From NCBI RefSeq assembly GCF_003576645.1, contig NC_044925.1:13732274-13796273 (forward strand): a DNA stretch of 64,000 nt, written 5' to 3'. A model generated the notes under the pieces. That model made no database searches. It saw nothing but the letters and a program-made list of their open reading frames with translations, and was not told the DNA's origin. This DNA is from Ipomoea triloba. Lineage: Eukaryota > Streptophyta > Magnoliopsida > Solanales > Convolvulaceae. This document shows, piece by piece, positions 32,152 to 44,929 of this stretch (the stretch's first letter is position 1; each line of letters starts with the position of its first letter). The position numbers and the translations under genes are program-made.

Positions 32152-33093
32152 TTCTCCTACATCTGGGGGGAAGGGGAGGGGGTGGGGGGACATTCCAATC
32201 TCGATTTTCCCAACTCTCACCAATCATCAACCAATGAATCATACAAGAGGCAAACTATCATGCCATAGAATCAACAAATTACTTAGCTACTCATTCATTA
32301 TAGAGTTGGCAATGATGATCCTTGATCAGCGCAACTTGAGGCTCCCCTTAATTGCGACTCCTCCCTAATATCTTGTCTTGGTAAGTTTGGAATCTCCAAG
32401 CCCTAGTTCTTGAATAACAAGAATGTTGAGGTTACTCAACTTGATCAACTACTTTTGCTCTACTTCAATTCTTCTATGAATATAATGGGATCAAGTCTTT
32501 GATTCAGATCAATATGTACTTCTCTAAGAATATTTTCTGTAATTCATATCAGCTCTCACAAGAAGATTAATGTGCCTCGTTTGCATGCAACTCTGCAGTC
32601 TTCTTTTTATATCTTCGAATCTTGCAAATGAATTAACAACTTCAACTTCCTTGAAGTTGAAAGTGAACTAGATGTTGAGCAAGTTCATTCTCCAAGAGGT
32701 TTTTCTTTAAAACTTATTCCGGTAGTTTAGGTGTTGTGCCAATGGAAAAACATTACAATTCAAATAATGAACTGACTCTTTGTTTAAAAAAATTTTAACA
32801 ACCCAGAGGAAAGAAAACTTTAATCTTAGTATTTCACATTAACAAAAAAAAAAAAAAACAAATTGTTTTAAAAATTTATTATCACCTAATAATGATTTTT
32901 TTTGAAATATAAAAAATTAATATTCTCTTGAAACAAAAAATTGTTTAAATACATAAATATTTTATTAAAGTTAAGATATTAAGTAAATATGTATTTTGCA
33001 TTTAATGAAATATTTCAAAAATATATCTTCTCATATAAAATATAAATCATCAATTTTAATTTCATTTGTATAATTTTATAAAGAATAACGCTT
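32152..33093. other. AT-rich intergenic DNA right of Copia-2
   Basis: No gene seen. It starts with a G-rich run (32165-32190). The 32300-32700 part is less AT-rich and could be old transposon sequence I cannot identify; 32800-33090 is very AT-rich. Confidence 0.4.
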
Positions 33094-33620
33094 GTGTGAG
33101 ACCGTCTCACGGATCTTAATACTTGAGACGTGTTGAATCTAGGATAGTTGATTGTTAGTTATAATAGAAATTATAATACTTAAACATAAAATTTAATACC
33201 AATTTATAATAAATAAACTGTTAATTACAATAGACATTGTAATATTTATATGTGAAATTGTGATACTATTTAGGGTAATGATTGCTAGTAATGATAAATA
33301 TTACAATATGTATAATTGAAATTGTGATACTTACACAGTGTAATTCTAATGTAAATATTGTAATACTTATATGTGAAATGTTACTTATGAAATAAATTGT
33401 AATACTTATTGTAGAAAATTTAATACTAATTTGAATTAAAAATAAATCATTTACTTATAATATATATTGTAATACATATTGTGAAAGTGTAATATTATTT
33501 AATGTAAAATTTATTGTTACTAATGATAAATATTGTAATATTTTTATAACTGAAAGTATTATACTTATACACAATTGTCTATAACCTTACCTGTCTCATG
33601 GACGTGCGACAGCCTCACTA
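33094..33620. mobile_element. Putative MITE with GTGAGACCGTCTCAC terminus
   Basis: The left end TGTGAGACCGTCTCACGGA is itself palindromic and partly matches the complement of the right end (GTGAGGCTGTCGCACG). The interior repeats ATTGTAATACTTATATGTGAAAT-like phrases. No secure target duplication. Confidence 0.5.
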
Positions 33621-33953
33621 AATTTTCTGTCTTTTATAAATTCTTTTGTTTATATTTTTCTTAATAAAAGTTAAAAGTTAAAAGTTACTCACTTTCTTAA
33701 GTTTGTTTATTCTTAAGAAAACTAAGTTTCAGATGTAGAAATTTGTATGTTGCTTCAAAAGTTACTAATCATATGGGTTAAAAAATTTGACATATAGTAA
33801 GACTACCGAACAAAATTCAATAAAAAGTATTTTTTATAAAGATGCTTTTTAAAATTCATAAATTATAACTATGTAGTTCATTTATTATTATCATTAAAAT
33901 TTTCTTTTATCTTTTGTAATTAAAAAGGTACTCCATAAATTTTTATTTATATT

Positions 33954-34030
33954 CAAGGACGGAGGCAAAATGAGGCAGTGGGGCAGCTGCCCCACTCCCC
34001 CACCTCCATCCTCTTTATATATATATATAT
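33954..34030. mobile_element. hAT terminus relic
   Basis: CAAGGACGGAGG followed by the palindrome GTGGGGCAGCTGCCCCAC resembles the subterminal modules of the elements at 17487-18212 and 21897-25140. No opposite end was located. Confidence 0.45.
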
Positions 34031-34199
34031 TGTATGTATAAATCTTTATATATACAGGGAATGCGTATAAATATTAAATGTGCAAAAATTTAACTAAAGG
34101 ATGAGTTAGATTAGATGGTTAGTTCTTTGTTAGTGTGTGAATAGTCATAGGTTTGAAACTTAGGGTATTGATTTTTTAAATTTAAATATTAATAGTGAG

Positions 34200-34282
34200 T
34201 CAAGACCTTGTGCTCTAGTGGATAGGTTGAGAAAGTAGTTATGAACAGATATGCATTCTAACACAGTTTGTAGTACTCAAAA
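34200..34282 (+). mobile_element. Internally deleted SINE
   Basis: Starts GACCTTGTGCTCTAGTGG (A box region) and then joins directly to AGGTTGAGAAAGTAG...AGTACTC-A tail of the SINE at 21474-21650, skipping the B box. Direct repeats AAATATTAATAGTGAG (34184-34199 and 34283-34298) flank it. Confidence 0.85.
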
Positions 34283-34589
34283 AAATATTAATAGTGAGAT
34301 TATAATTGTGATTTAAGAGATTAATTTCTAATTCTAATTGGATTCTTTATATGTAACATTGTTTTTTTTTTCTAAAATATTAATATTATTGACTAGGGAT
34401 AAAAAAAAAAGTAAAAATTATAATTGTGATTTATGAATTAATTTTTAATTCTAATTGGATTATTTATATGTAACATTGGTGTTTTCTTTTAAATATTAAT
34501 ATTGTTGACTACGAATAAATGATGTTAAAGGCATTCTTAAAACATACTGTGTTATTTTCATGGTTTCTTCATCAAATGACAATCCAAAT

Positions 34590-36073
34590 TGACACACATG
34601 ATATTTGGATACTAATTGCAAAAATCATAGTTGGTGATGATAAGACCATTCTAGTTACCAAAAAATAGAAAAAATACTCATCATATTGAAGATTGGAGAT
34701 CGCAGGTACATTTTTAATGTTTTCTATGTACAAGATTAGAAGAGTAATCTACTTAGCATGTGTCAATTGGCCAGAATAAGGTATGTGCAGTGATGAATAT
34801 TTCTACCAACCAGTTCTCGATCTTTGATAAACAAGGTACTCTAATCCTTAAAAGCTATTTATCAAAAAATCAAATGTTCCAATTCATATCTATAAAGATG
34901 AATATAAATGCTTGAGTGCAATTGTGGGTGATAACTTATGGCTTTGGCAACTTTGCTTTGGACACTTAAATTTTCAAAGCCTTAAACAACTCACAAAACA
35001 AAATATGGTAAAGGGCTTCGTTGTATTAGTCATCTCGAGCAACTATGAAAAGCTTGTGTTCTTTGGAAAACTCATCGGTTATGATTTTTCGGAGTTCCAT
35101 TGCATGCAAAACAACCCCTGGAACTTGTCCATATCGACGTATGTGGTCTATGAACATTATATTAGTCGGTGGTAACATGTATTTTCTTACCTTTATTGAT
35201 GACTTCACCAAAAAGGCGTGGGTTTATTTGTTTAAATGGAAAACAAAAGTGTTTCATTGCTTTAAGAAATTTAAAGCCATTATTGAAAAAAGTGGTCATT
35301 TTCTTAAAAATTTATGAAGTGATGGTGGAGGTGAATACACGCCCAATGACTTTTAAAATTATTGTGACGAACATGGAGTGCAACATGACACTACATTTTC
35401 TTACACTCCACAACACAATGGAGTGGTCGAGGGGAGAAACAAAACGACACTGGACATGACAAGAAACCTGCTTAAAGCGAGATGTATGCCAAATTAATTA
35501 TTTTTGGATTGAAGAAATTTCTTGTACAATTTTTTGTTGAATAGATCACCTACTAGGAGTATACTTGGTGTAACTTCAATTAAAGCTTGATGTGAAATGG
35601 GTTTTCAAGAGCAAAATGAAGTCATATGGTGAGTTTGAAAGGTACAAAGCGAAGTTGGTGGAAAAATGGTTTAAATAACGACAAGGTTATGATTATGCAT
35701 TATCAACATGTGAAGCTGAGTATATTGCAGAAACATCATCAAGTGCATGACATGCAATTTGGCTTAGCAACATAATAAGCCAACTTGGATTTTAGAAGGA
35801 AGGTCCGATCAAAATCTATGTGGATAACATATGATCTATTAATTTAGCTAAAATCTTGTATTTCATGGAAGGAGTAAGCACATAGATATATACAGGCTAT
35901 CATTTCTTGAGAGATCAAGTTAACGAGGGAATGACCAAGCTGGAGTATTGCAAGACTGAAGATCAAACTAGTTGTAGACATTCTTGCAAAACCGGTAAAG
36001 TTTGAAACCTTCATAAAGTTAAGGAATCAACTTGGAGTGAAAGCCCTTCAAAATTATCATAATTAAGAGGGAA
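34590..36073 (+). pseudogene. Copia-5 remnant with internal deletion
   Basis: Plus-strand decayed copia. A protease trace near 34600 (WILDTNCKNH) is followed by GAG-pre-integrase (LWQLCFGHLNFQSLKQLTKQN, ~34935), then integrase (FLTFIDDFTKKAWVYLF; later DGGGEYTPNDF and YTPQHNGVVEGRNKT with the catalytic Glu retained). Near 35580 it jumps to RT (KWVFKSKMKSYGEFERYKAK) and at ~35700 to RNase H (CEAEYIAETSSS, IYVDN). Most of RT and much of RNase H are therefore missing. It ends at a purine tract AAGAGGGAA before an LTR at 36074. Several stops interrupt it. Confidence 0.82.
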
Positions 36074-36418
36074 TGTTGGAGTAACTAATTCTGATTTATT
36101 AATTTATATATATTATTTCATGTTGAATAATTCAATTTGTCTGTCAAGAGACAAGATCCTTTTTTTTTTTTTTTTTATATTTGATCTTACTTTCTAATTG
36201 TTTAGACACCTATATAAAGGCTTTAAAACAAGCTTTGCAATGATTAGAACAAGACAAAGTTTTAGCCTAATATTTGCAATAATAGAATATTCTTCATTCT
36301 TTTCTTTCCGTACCATGTCTGCTATTAAAGTTATTACAATATCAATTACAACACACCTCTATTCTACAACCTTATACTTCAATTATTCTACATTATAATC
36401 AACTTAATAACTCAATCA
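36074..36418 (+). repeat. Probable Copia-5 3' LTR
   Basis: Begins TGTTGGAGTAACTAATTC right after the polypurine tract. It has a TATA-like CACCTATATAAAGGC at ~36207-36221. It appears to end near CTCAATCA. The outer edge is uncertain. Confidence 0.55.
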
Positions 36419-37081
36419 GGTATATTTAGTTAATATTTTAAAATCAAACATGAACATTCAATTTAGACAGTATTGAAGATTATATATGCAGTAATCTGCC
36501 CCTAGCTAGGTAATATATTAACAATGTAAGAAGCAAAGGTGATTCTGTGTTTGGTGGAAAGCATGCATAAATTAAATTAAAGCAATGACAATAAGAATAT
36601 TAAACTAATTAAAAGGCATATGTTCCCAACAGTCAGTATTGGCACCTTAGCTTGTTTGTTGTTTCGATCGTATATGTTTGGTCCCATAAACTATGGACTA
36701 CAATAATTATGTAATGCTATATTCCCAAGCAATGAATTTGACAAAATTGTCTCCTTCTTAGCCATGTCAACAAGTTTAATAAGTCCAATTAAAAATTAGG
36801 TCCCAAGGGAACATCACTCACGTGCGTTACATAACGTGCCACTCAATCTATATGTTCCACAAGACAATTTGATTACTATATGATTAGTCGCTCCTGATCC
36901 ATTAACATGGATTCACGTGTGCGTACTTACCCATAATCATAAGTGCAATTTTTTTTATAAGTAAAATTTTCACTATATGTCTATATTTTATCAGAAAAAA
37001 TAGAAAAGTTATTGTTCCCTTTTTCTTTAAGTACTAAAATAAGAGTGTATGTAGTATTATTACTATTAAAAGGAAATAAAA

Positions 37082-37091
<10 letters not shown>
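36419..37091. other. Intergenic, no gene seen
   Basis: AT-rich, no significant ORF or clear repeat boundary. Confidence 0.5.

Positions 37092-37160
<69 letters not shown>
37092..37160. repeat. (AT)n(AG)n compound microsatellite
   Basis: AT run turning into AG run, immediately followed by GCATCCGGTGCAGCC. An equivalent compound run is at 38231-38325. Confidence 0.95.
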
Positions 37161-38329
<1,169 letters not shown>

Positions 38330-38359
38330 TTAGGATCAAGTACGCAGCTCACTTTCGGT

Positions 38360-38861
38360 GCGAAAAAGCGGTAAACAATGATCAATGACTCTCTTAAAAT
38401 AAAATTTATACGGAATGTGCACTGGAAAGCTCAAAACCATGCACTTGAAGGTACAAAAATATGCACTTGAGGGTAAAAAATTTGCACTCGAAAGCAAATA
38501 GATGTGCAATTGATGCAATTTATGGTACCAAAAAGGGAGATTATTCAACTTAAGTGTTATTAAACCAATTACCCATACAAATCGTTTGTAAATCTCACAA
38601 ATTTTATTAGAAATTTAGTTATATGTTATTGAAAAGAATGCACAAGATATAACAAATATTGCCCAAAATTGTGCATTGAAGGCAAAGAAACATGCATGCA
38701 CTTGAAACATAAAAATGTGCACTTGAAGGCAAAAAATATGCACTTAAGAAAAAAAAAAAGGATTCACTTGAATGCTAAGTTTTTTTTTTCTTTTAAATAG
38801 TATGACACATACACTAGGCATTAAATTGAGCACTTGAAGACATAAAGATGATCACTAGAAG

Positions 38862-38906
<45 letters not shown>

Positions 38907-39420
38907 GACACTAAAAGGGAAAATTAGAAGGAAATTAATTGTGCACTTTTAGAAAAGAAAAACATGCACTTGAAGATTACAAAACGTACACTTGAAGGTT
39001 AAAATCATGCATTGGAAGGAGAAAAAAAAAAGGGTTCAACGGAATGCTAAGTATTTTTTTTAACACAATAGTAAGACACACATGCACTTGTAGACATGAA
39101 ATTGAGTACTTGAAAGAATAAAGAGGATCACTAGAAGGCAATTCAAGAGAGAGAAAAAATAGATGTATACTAAAAGGGAAAATTAGAAAAAATTTAATTG
39201 TGCACTCTTAGAAAGGAAAGCATGCACTTGAAGGCTACAAAACGTGTACTTGAAGGCCAAATTTTTGCACTCAAATGCACAAAGAGTTGCACTCGAAGGA
39301 AAAACTAAGTACTGAAACAAAATAGATGCACTCGAAGAAGATAAATATGCACTTGAAGAAGGAAAAATGTGCACTCAAAGAAGAAAAATGTGCACCAAAA
39401 TACAAAAGACAATCTAACTT
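38360..39420. repeat. Degenerate array of TGCACTTGAAGG motifs
   Basis: More than twenty matches to (A)TGCACT(T/C)GAAG(G) separated by 15-40 bp of A-rich sequence. A ~240-bp block is duplicated (about 38790-39030 and 39050-39270, each with ACTAAAAGGGAAAATTAGAA). An AG microsatellite sits at 38866-38900. No coding function apparent. Confidence 0.75.
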
Positions 39421-40157
39421 ACTCAAAATTAAGAATATACCATTGCGCGTTTTTTTAATTAATATCCAATCTGGGCTATTGATTTGGACTACATCTAGGG
39501 TTATAAGCTTTTTTATTTGATCCAAAAAGAATATATAATTGATTTATTTGTTGCTTATGAGAGAAAGTGTAATATTTATGAGGAAAAAATATATTATTTT
39601 TATAAAAAAAATTAAAAATGTAATAGTTTCAAATCAAAATGCATGTAGTATTAGGGCTTGAAAAGTTACTTGTGAAGGAAATTGTAATATTTATGAAAAA
39701 AAATGTAATATTTTTTAAGAAAAAATGTAGTATTTATGAAAAATCTAACCCACCTCTTATAGGAAAATTTTCCTTAATATACCTAACTTAAATGAACTAC
39801 ATGTTATATGCCTTAAAAGGTTTCTTATTTCCAGCGCACTCCTATTATTATAGGCGAAGAGTATAGACTTTTATGGTATATTAGCAATAATTATATAGTA
39901 CAAGATGAATGTATTAAACATGACCAGTCTGCAGTATAATCTTTATGTATATTAATCTTTGCTTTTATAGGCATTTAGAAGAAACACATATTATAGAGTG
40001 AATGAAAATGCATATAATGTAAATCTAGTTTACTGTATATGAAAATTAAAGTTTATATGTTTATGGAAATATATAGTACAATATGAATGTTATTAAATTA
40101 AATATTATGTCTGTAAAATACTATTATTTATGAAACTTTGTTTCTAATGAACATATA
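39421..40157. other. Intergenic, no gene seen
   Basis: AT-rich with scattered GTAATATTTATGA phrases; no ORF or terminal repeat recognised. Confidence 0.5.
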
Positions 40158-40454
40158 GGTTGTGTTTGGCAGAACTTATTTAGGAGCTTATAGCTTATTT
40201 TAAGTTACTAATAAGCTATAAGCTCTGTTTGGTAATGTTCCTAAAATAAGCTAGTAGCTTAAAATAGGAGCTTATTTTTTAACGCTACCTAAGATAGCGT
40301 TTCAAAATAAGCTATTAGCTTCCTAACTTTTTTTCCATCTTTAACCTTATTATTTTAAAGAAATGACATCATTTACCCTTCCCAATTAAAACCTTTTTCT
40401 ATTCTTATTTATTCGCAATTTTCACGCTAATCACTTCATCTTCATTCACTCTTC

Positions 40455-40640
40455 GCAGAAGCATCGCCCATCAGCCACCTCGCTCCGCAGTCTGCCGCAG
40501 AAGCATCGCCCATCAGCCACCTCGCTCCGCAGTCTGCAACCGGCGCATCGCCCATCAGCCACCTCGCTCCGCAGTCTGCAACCGGCCAATCGCAATATCG
40601 CCACCTCGCTCCGCAGTCTGCAACCGGCCAATCGCAATAT
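40455..40640. repeat. GC-rich minisatellite in the PIF element
   Basis: Five or so units of GCCACCTCGCTCCGCAGTCT with CGC-CATCA or GGCCAATCGCAATAT spacers, unit ~43-60 bp, inside otherwise AT-rich DNA. Confidence 0.85.
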
Positions 40641-40816
40641 CATCGGTCTGTAGGTATGTATATATTTATTTTGTTGTATTACTTGTATATTTTTTTCTAT
40701 TGCATCTCGTATATCCGTAAGCTTGTATATGATATATATTTCATTGTATTACTTGTATTACTTGAATGGTTGGACTGCGTGTATATGATATATATTTCAT
40801 GTATTCCTTCATTTTA

Positions 40817-40847
<31 letters not shown>

Positions 40848-40849
40848 TC

Positions 40850-41124
40850 TACAGTGTTTTTGATATAATATATATATTAATTTAATCTGCAGTGTTTTTG
40901 ATATAATATATATATTAATGTAATCTGCAGTGTTTGTTTTTGAATATATATATATATATATATATTAATGAAATCTGCAGTGTTTTTTATATAATGTAAT
41001 TTGAAGAATTAAAGTAAGTTTCTGCAGTGTTTGTAATCTGTAGGATTCTACCCAAGTTTTATCAATGTAATCTGCAGTGTTTGTTTTTGATATAATATAT
41101 ATTAATGAAATCTACAGTGTTTTT
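40850..41124. repeat. AT-rich minisatellite AATCTGCAGTGTTTTTGATA
   Basis: Five or six units combining TCTGCAGTGTTT(TTG) with ATATATATTAAT. It runs into the gap N41125-41259, which it probably caused. Confidence 0.85.
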
Positions 41125-41259
41125 NNNNNNNNNNNNNNNNNNNNNNNNNNNNNNNNNNNNNNNNNNNNNNNNNNNNNNNNNNNNNNNNNNNNNNNNNNNN
41201 NNNNNNNNNNNNNNNNNNNNNNNNNNNNNNNNNNNNNNNNNNNNNNNNNNNNNNNNNNN
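41125..41259. other. Assembly gap (135 N)
   Basis: Run of N inside the PIF element, bordered by minisatellite and AT repeats. Confidence 0.99.
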
Positions 41260-41517
41260 ATATATATATATATAACAGATATGATGAAATGGTTTTCAAG
41301 TATTCAACACCATTGTTTCCTTTTGTTTTTGTTTTTTATTTTTGATATGTATATTAAAGATATGAAATAATTTTCAAGTATTCAATCACGGTTTCCTGTT
41401 GCTCTTTTTTTTCTTTTTTTTTTTAAAAATATTTCTATTCAAGTATTCAACTACTAATGCTTGTTTAAATTGGATTATTATTATATTATTGTTGTTGTTA
41501 TTTCTAAATTAGCAATA

Positions 41518-42023
41518 TGACTTCAACAAATGATAATATGGATTGAGAGAATTTTAAGTGGACCAATGAGTACATGGTAGATAAAGGATATCCAAATAAA
41601 CAAGGATATTTGGTACCGTATCCAAGAATAAGGTATCATCAATCTCAATTTGAACAAGAGCCGCCAACTAATGCTCAAGAAGCATTCAATCGTGCACATT
41701 CTTCTCTTCGAAGTTGTATTGAGAGGTCGTTTGGAGTATTGAAGAAGAGATGGAAGATACTTGCTAAAATGCCACAGTTTAGTGTGGAGACCCAAATTGA
41801 TGTTATTATGGCCACATTTGCCTTACATAATTATATTCGGAAGAATTCACAAGATGACATGATGTTTAATGTGCTTGAGCAGCATCCAGATTACATACCG
41901 CCCGATGAACTTCAAGATTCAAGTAGTAATACCTCCACCAACGAAAGTTTAAGTCAGACCTCTACTGAGATGAAGGAGATTCGCAACAATATTACTACTT
42001 CATTATGGGATGCTAGATCATGA
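41518..42023 (+). pseudogene. PIF/Harbinger transposase, C-terminal half
   Basis: DDE_4-type nuclease (HARBI1-like) that would cut the element's ends. The open part begins at ATG 41574: MVDKGYPNKQGYLVPY (second catalytic Asp region), then RIRYH, CIERSFGVLKKRWKIL with the catalytic Glu, IMATFALHNYIRK, and a hydrophilic tail to TGA at 42021. The N-terminal helix-turn-helix and first Asp are absent. Just upstream, 41518-41570 reads MTSTNDNMD-stop-ENFKWTNE, which looks like the start of the separate Myb-like ORF of these elements joined to the transposase by a deletion. Not functional as it stands. Confidence 0.85.
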
Positions 42024-42273
42024 TTTGCTAATAGTTTTATTTTCAAACGTTAAATTTTAATATATAAACAAACAAATTTAAATTTTATGAAGATGCCCTT
42101 TTTAGTCTTTTTACATTTATCAGCTTATCAAAAAGCTAATTTTACCAAACACTTTTAAGCATAACAGCTAGTTTAATAGCTCACCAGTTTCAGCTCCTAA
42201 CTTATAGCTTTTCAGCTTTCAGCTCCTTTTCAGCTTTCAGCTACCTTTTCAGCTAGGTTTGCCAAACATAGCC

Positions 42274-42723
42274 ATATTAGAAATATTATGAACCTATTAT
42301 AGAGTGAATGAAGATACATATGATGTATATCTAATTTAGTGTTTATGGACATTGAGATTTAGGTTTGTGGTATATAACAAATATTATGAATATAATGCAA
42401 GATAATGTTATTAAATATGATGTACTAGTTGTCACTTAATATAAAAATATCATATTTTAGACCAGGGTCCACAATATAATTTGGAATATATTTGTGTTTT
42501 ATTTATTTATTAATTTTTTGTTTTTAAATAAACCATGTATTACTTTTCAGATATTACTTTTTAAAATCAATTATTATAGGTTTAAATTAGAGATAATATA
42601 TATCTTAAAAAAATTCTTTGGATATTTCATAATTCTCAAATTGTTCATTAACTATCAATTCACCTAAAATGGTCTATCGATCATGTAAAATTTTACACAT
42701 TTTTGTCCACTGTTACTTACAAC
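42274..42723. other. Intergenic, no gene seen
   Basis: AT-rich DNA with no ORF. The phrase TTCACTATAGAGTGAATGA-like sequence at ~42297 also occurs near 39995, so flanks of the PIF element share old repeated DNA. Confidence 0.4.
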
Positions 42724-42918
42724 GAGGACTAAATTTAGTAAATTTTTGCATAATTGTCGGACTATTTTGACTAAATTTAGTAAATTTTTGCATAATTGTC
42801 GGACTATTTTGAGTGAGTTGGTGAAATTTTTGCATAATTGTCGGACTATTTTGAGTGAGTTGGTGATAAGCGAGGGACTAAATTAGATAATCAATAAAAA
42901 TATATCATATAAAAAATA

Positions 42919-42953
<35 letters not shown>

Positions 42954-43245
42954 GGTGGTGGTGACTAAATTTAGTAAATTTTTGCATAATTGTCGGACTA
43001 TTTTGACTAAATTTAGTAAATTTTTGCATAATTGTCGGACTATTTTGAGTGAGTTGGTGAAATTTTTGCATAATTGTCGGACTATTTTGAGTGAGTTGGT
43101 GATAAGCGAGGGACTAAATTAGATAATCAATAAAAATATATCATATAAAAAATATTGTTGTTGTTGTTGTTGGAGGATAATCAATAAAAATATATCATAT
43201 AAAAAATATTATTGTTGTTGGTGTTGTTGTTGTTGGAGTATTTGT
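42724..43245. repeat. Nested tandem repeats, ~47-bp unit plus (TTG)n
   Basis: Two blocks (about 42724-42915 and 42961-43155) each contain three or four copies of TTTTTGCATAATTGTCGGAC + TATTTTGA, ending with GATAAGCGAGGGACTAAATT. Each block is followed by AATCAATAAAAATATATCAT and a TTG/GGT microsatellite. The second is a copy of the first. Confidence 0.88.
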
Positions 43246-44040
43246 CTCGCACCACAGTAATGACCTAAAATTGACATTTATAATCTGCCTCTTTTATTTT
43301 GATATATCTTTGCATTAAATGACCACATTACATATTGTTATATTTTCATCGTTTTTATTTTAATATATTGAAATATCAATGATGAATGAAAAAATACATA
43401 TGAAGTGTAGGACTGAATAAAATATAATGTACCTAATTTGATGTAGTATTTTGGCATACCTAATTGTTTCCCATACAAAGTACTAGTCTCCTGAATCAAA
43501 TTAAAACATACTTTTTTAATAAAAAAAATTTAAATATATAATTTTCAGAACTACTTGAATTTATAGGTCATTGGTAATGGATGGAGATTGTAGCATGATG
43601 ATAAAACAAAGTTTTGTTGGCACGATGCTGAAAAGTCATAATGGACCAATTTTGCATCATAACCAGACAACTTAGAGGAATGTGTGGCTATATTGTGCTA
43701 CAAAGTAATTTTCAGTGAGTCAAAAGCTATTAATATTATGCTATGAGAGGCCTCTAGTAATTACTCCAAAATTGTGTCTCGTAGACAGGTCCCCTACTAG
43801 GAGGTACCATTTATGGCACTATAGCAGGTCCCCTCTTTCACTATTAGTCTTATCCTCAATATAATTATATCTTATATCAAGAATAAAGGAATAAATCTTT
43901 GCCTAAGAAATGAAAAATATAACTCTCTTTTTTTTTTTTGGGTTCTATTTATAAGTTTAAAAATGTCGTTTTCATATTTATCACTAAAGAATGGATTATG
44001 AGGTTGAGATTTAAAGATCTTCCTATATATATATACCAAA
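43246..44040. other. Intergenic, no gene seen
   Basis: AT-rich; short open frames only. No recognised terminal repeats. Confidence 0.5.
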
Positions 44041-44107
44041 TCTATACTATTAATAAAAACAAAATCCTTAATTTCAACTTCACGCCCAAAACACTCATAT
44101 ACTATTA

Positions 44108-44929
44108 CAGGGCGTTTGGTTAGAGAGAAGGAATTAGGTAGGAAAAGAATAGCAATTCCATGTGAAAAGAGTAGCAATTCCATGTGACAAAAATAATACG
44201 GGAATAAAGTGGAAGTTTAAATTCCAGTGTTTGGTTTGCAAGAATAAAACTACTGGGAATTTCAATTCCAATGTTTGGTATACATGTGAATTGAGAGGGA
44301 ATAAGTAGTATAAAGTCCAAAATGCCCATTGTTGTTATTGTTGTTGTTGTTATTATTATTATTATTGACAAATTAATTCACAAATTGTTACACAAAGGAA
44401 ATTCGAAGAATAATACACGCTATAATTTAGAAGAGAATATCATGTATCAACTTTAGGTTTAAAAAGGGAGGGGTAATTTTGTCTCAAAACTATCTTTTTT
44501 TCTTCCTAAAGTCCATGGAATTAAAATCCGGGGGGGGGGGGGGGGGGGGGGGGGNNNNNNNNNNNNNNNNNNNNNNNNNNNNNNNNNNNNNNNNNNNNNN
44601 NNNNNNNNNNNNNNNNNNNNNNNNNNNNNNNNNNNNNNNNNNNNNNNNNNNNNNNNNNNNNNNNNNNNNNNNNNNNNNNNNNNNNNNNNNNNNNNNNNNN
44701 NNNNNNNNNNNNNNNNNNNNNNNNNNNNNNNNNNNNNNNNGGGGGGGGGGGGGGGGGGGGGGGGGCGCGGGGGCATGTGATTCTAATTCCATGAAAATGA
44801 GGGAATTGCAATTCCGTGAAATTGCAATTCCCTCCAACCAAACGAAGGAATTATGTTGCACTCGGAATTAGGTGGAAATGTGGAACTAAGTGGGAATGGA
44901 ATTGTAATTCCCTCCAACCAAACACCCTG
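44108..44929. mobile_element. PIF/Tourist-like MITE with G-run gap
   Basis: The ends CAGGGCGTTTGGTTAGAG and, inverted, CAGGGTGTTTGGTTGGAG are flanked by TTA on both sides (44105-44107 and 44930-44932). It sits inside ACTATTAAGG of an array unit, so the empty site is known from the other units. Subterminal GGAATTxxAATTCC motifs repeat. The middle has poly-G (44531-44554 and 44741-44765) around N44555-44740. Confidence 0.85.
44555..44740. other. Assembly gap (186 N) between poly-G tracts
   Basis: Poly-G on both sides. Poly-Gly/Pro frames across it are artefacts. Confidence 0.99.

Larger units (their letters stand above)
40158..42273 (+). mobile_element. PIF/Harbinger-like element, internally deleted
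   Basis: The ends GGTTGTGTTTGGCAGAAC and, inverted, GGCTATGTTTGGCAAACC are flanked by ATA on both sides. Subterminal AGCTTATAGCTTATTTT and repeated CAGCTTTCAGCTCC tracts follow. It holds a transposase fragment at 41518-42023, two minisatellites and a 135-bp gap. The 3-bp flank is compatible with PIF/Harbinger, although the classical duplication is TTA/TAA. Confidence 0.75.

Noticed and set aside
44459..44871. Poly-Pro / poly-Gly frames
   Set aside because: Translation of poly-G/poly-C tracts around a gap.
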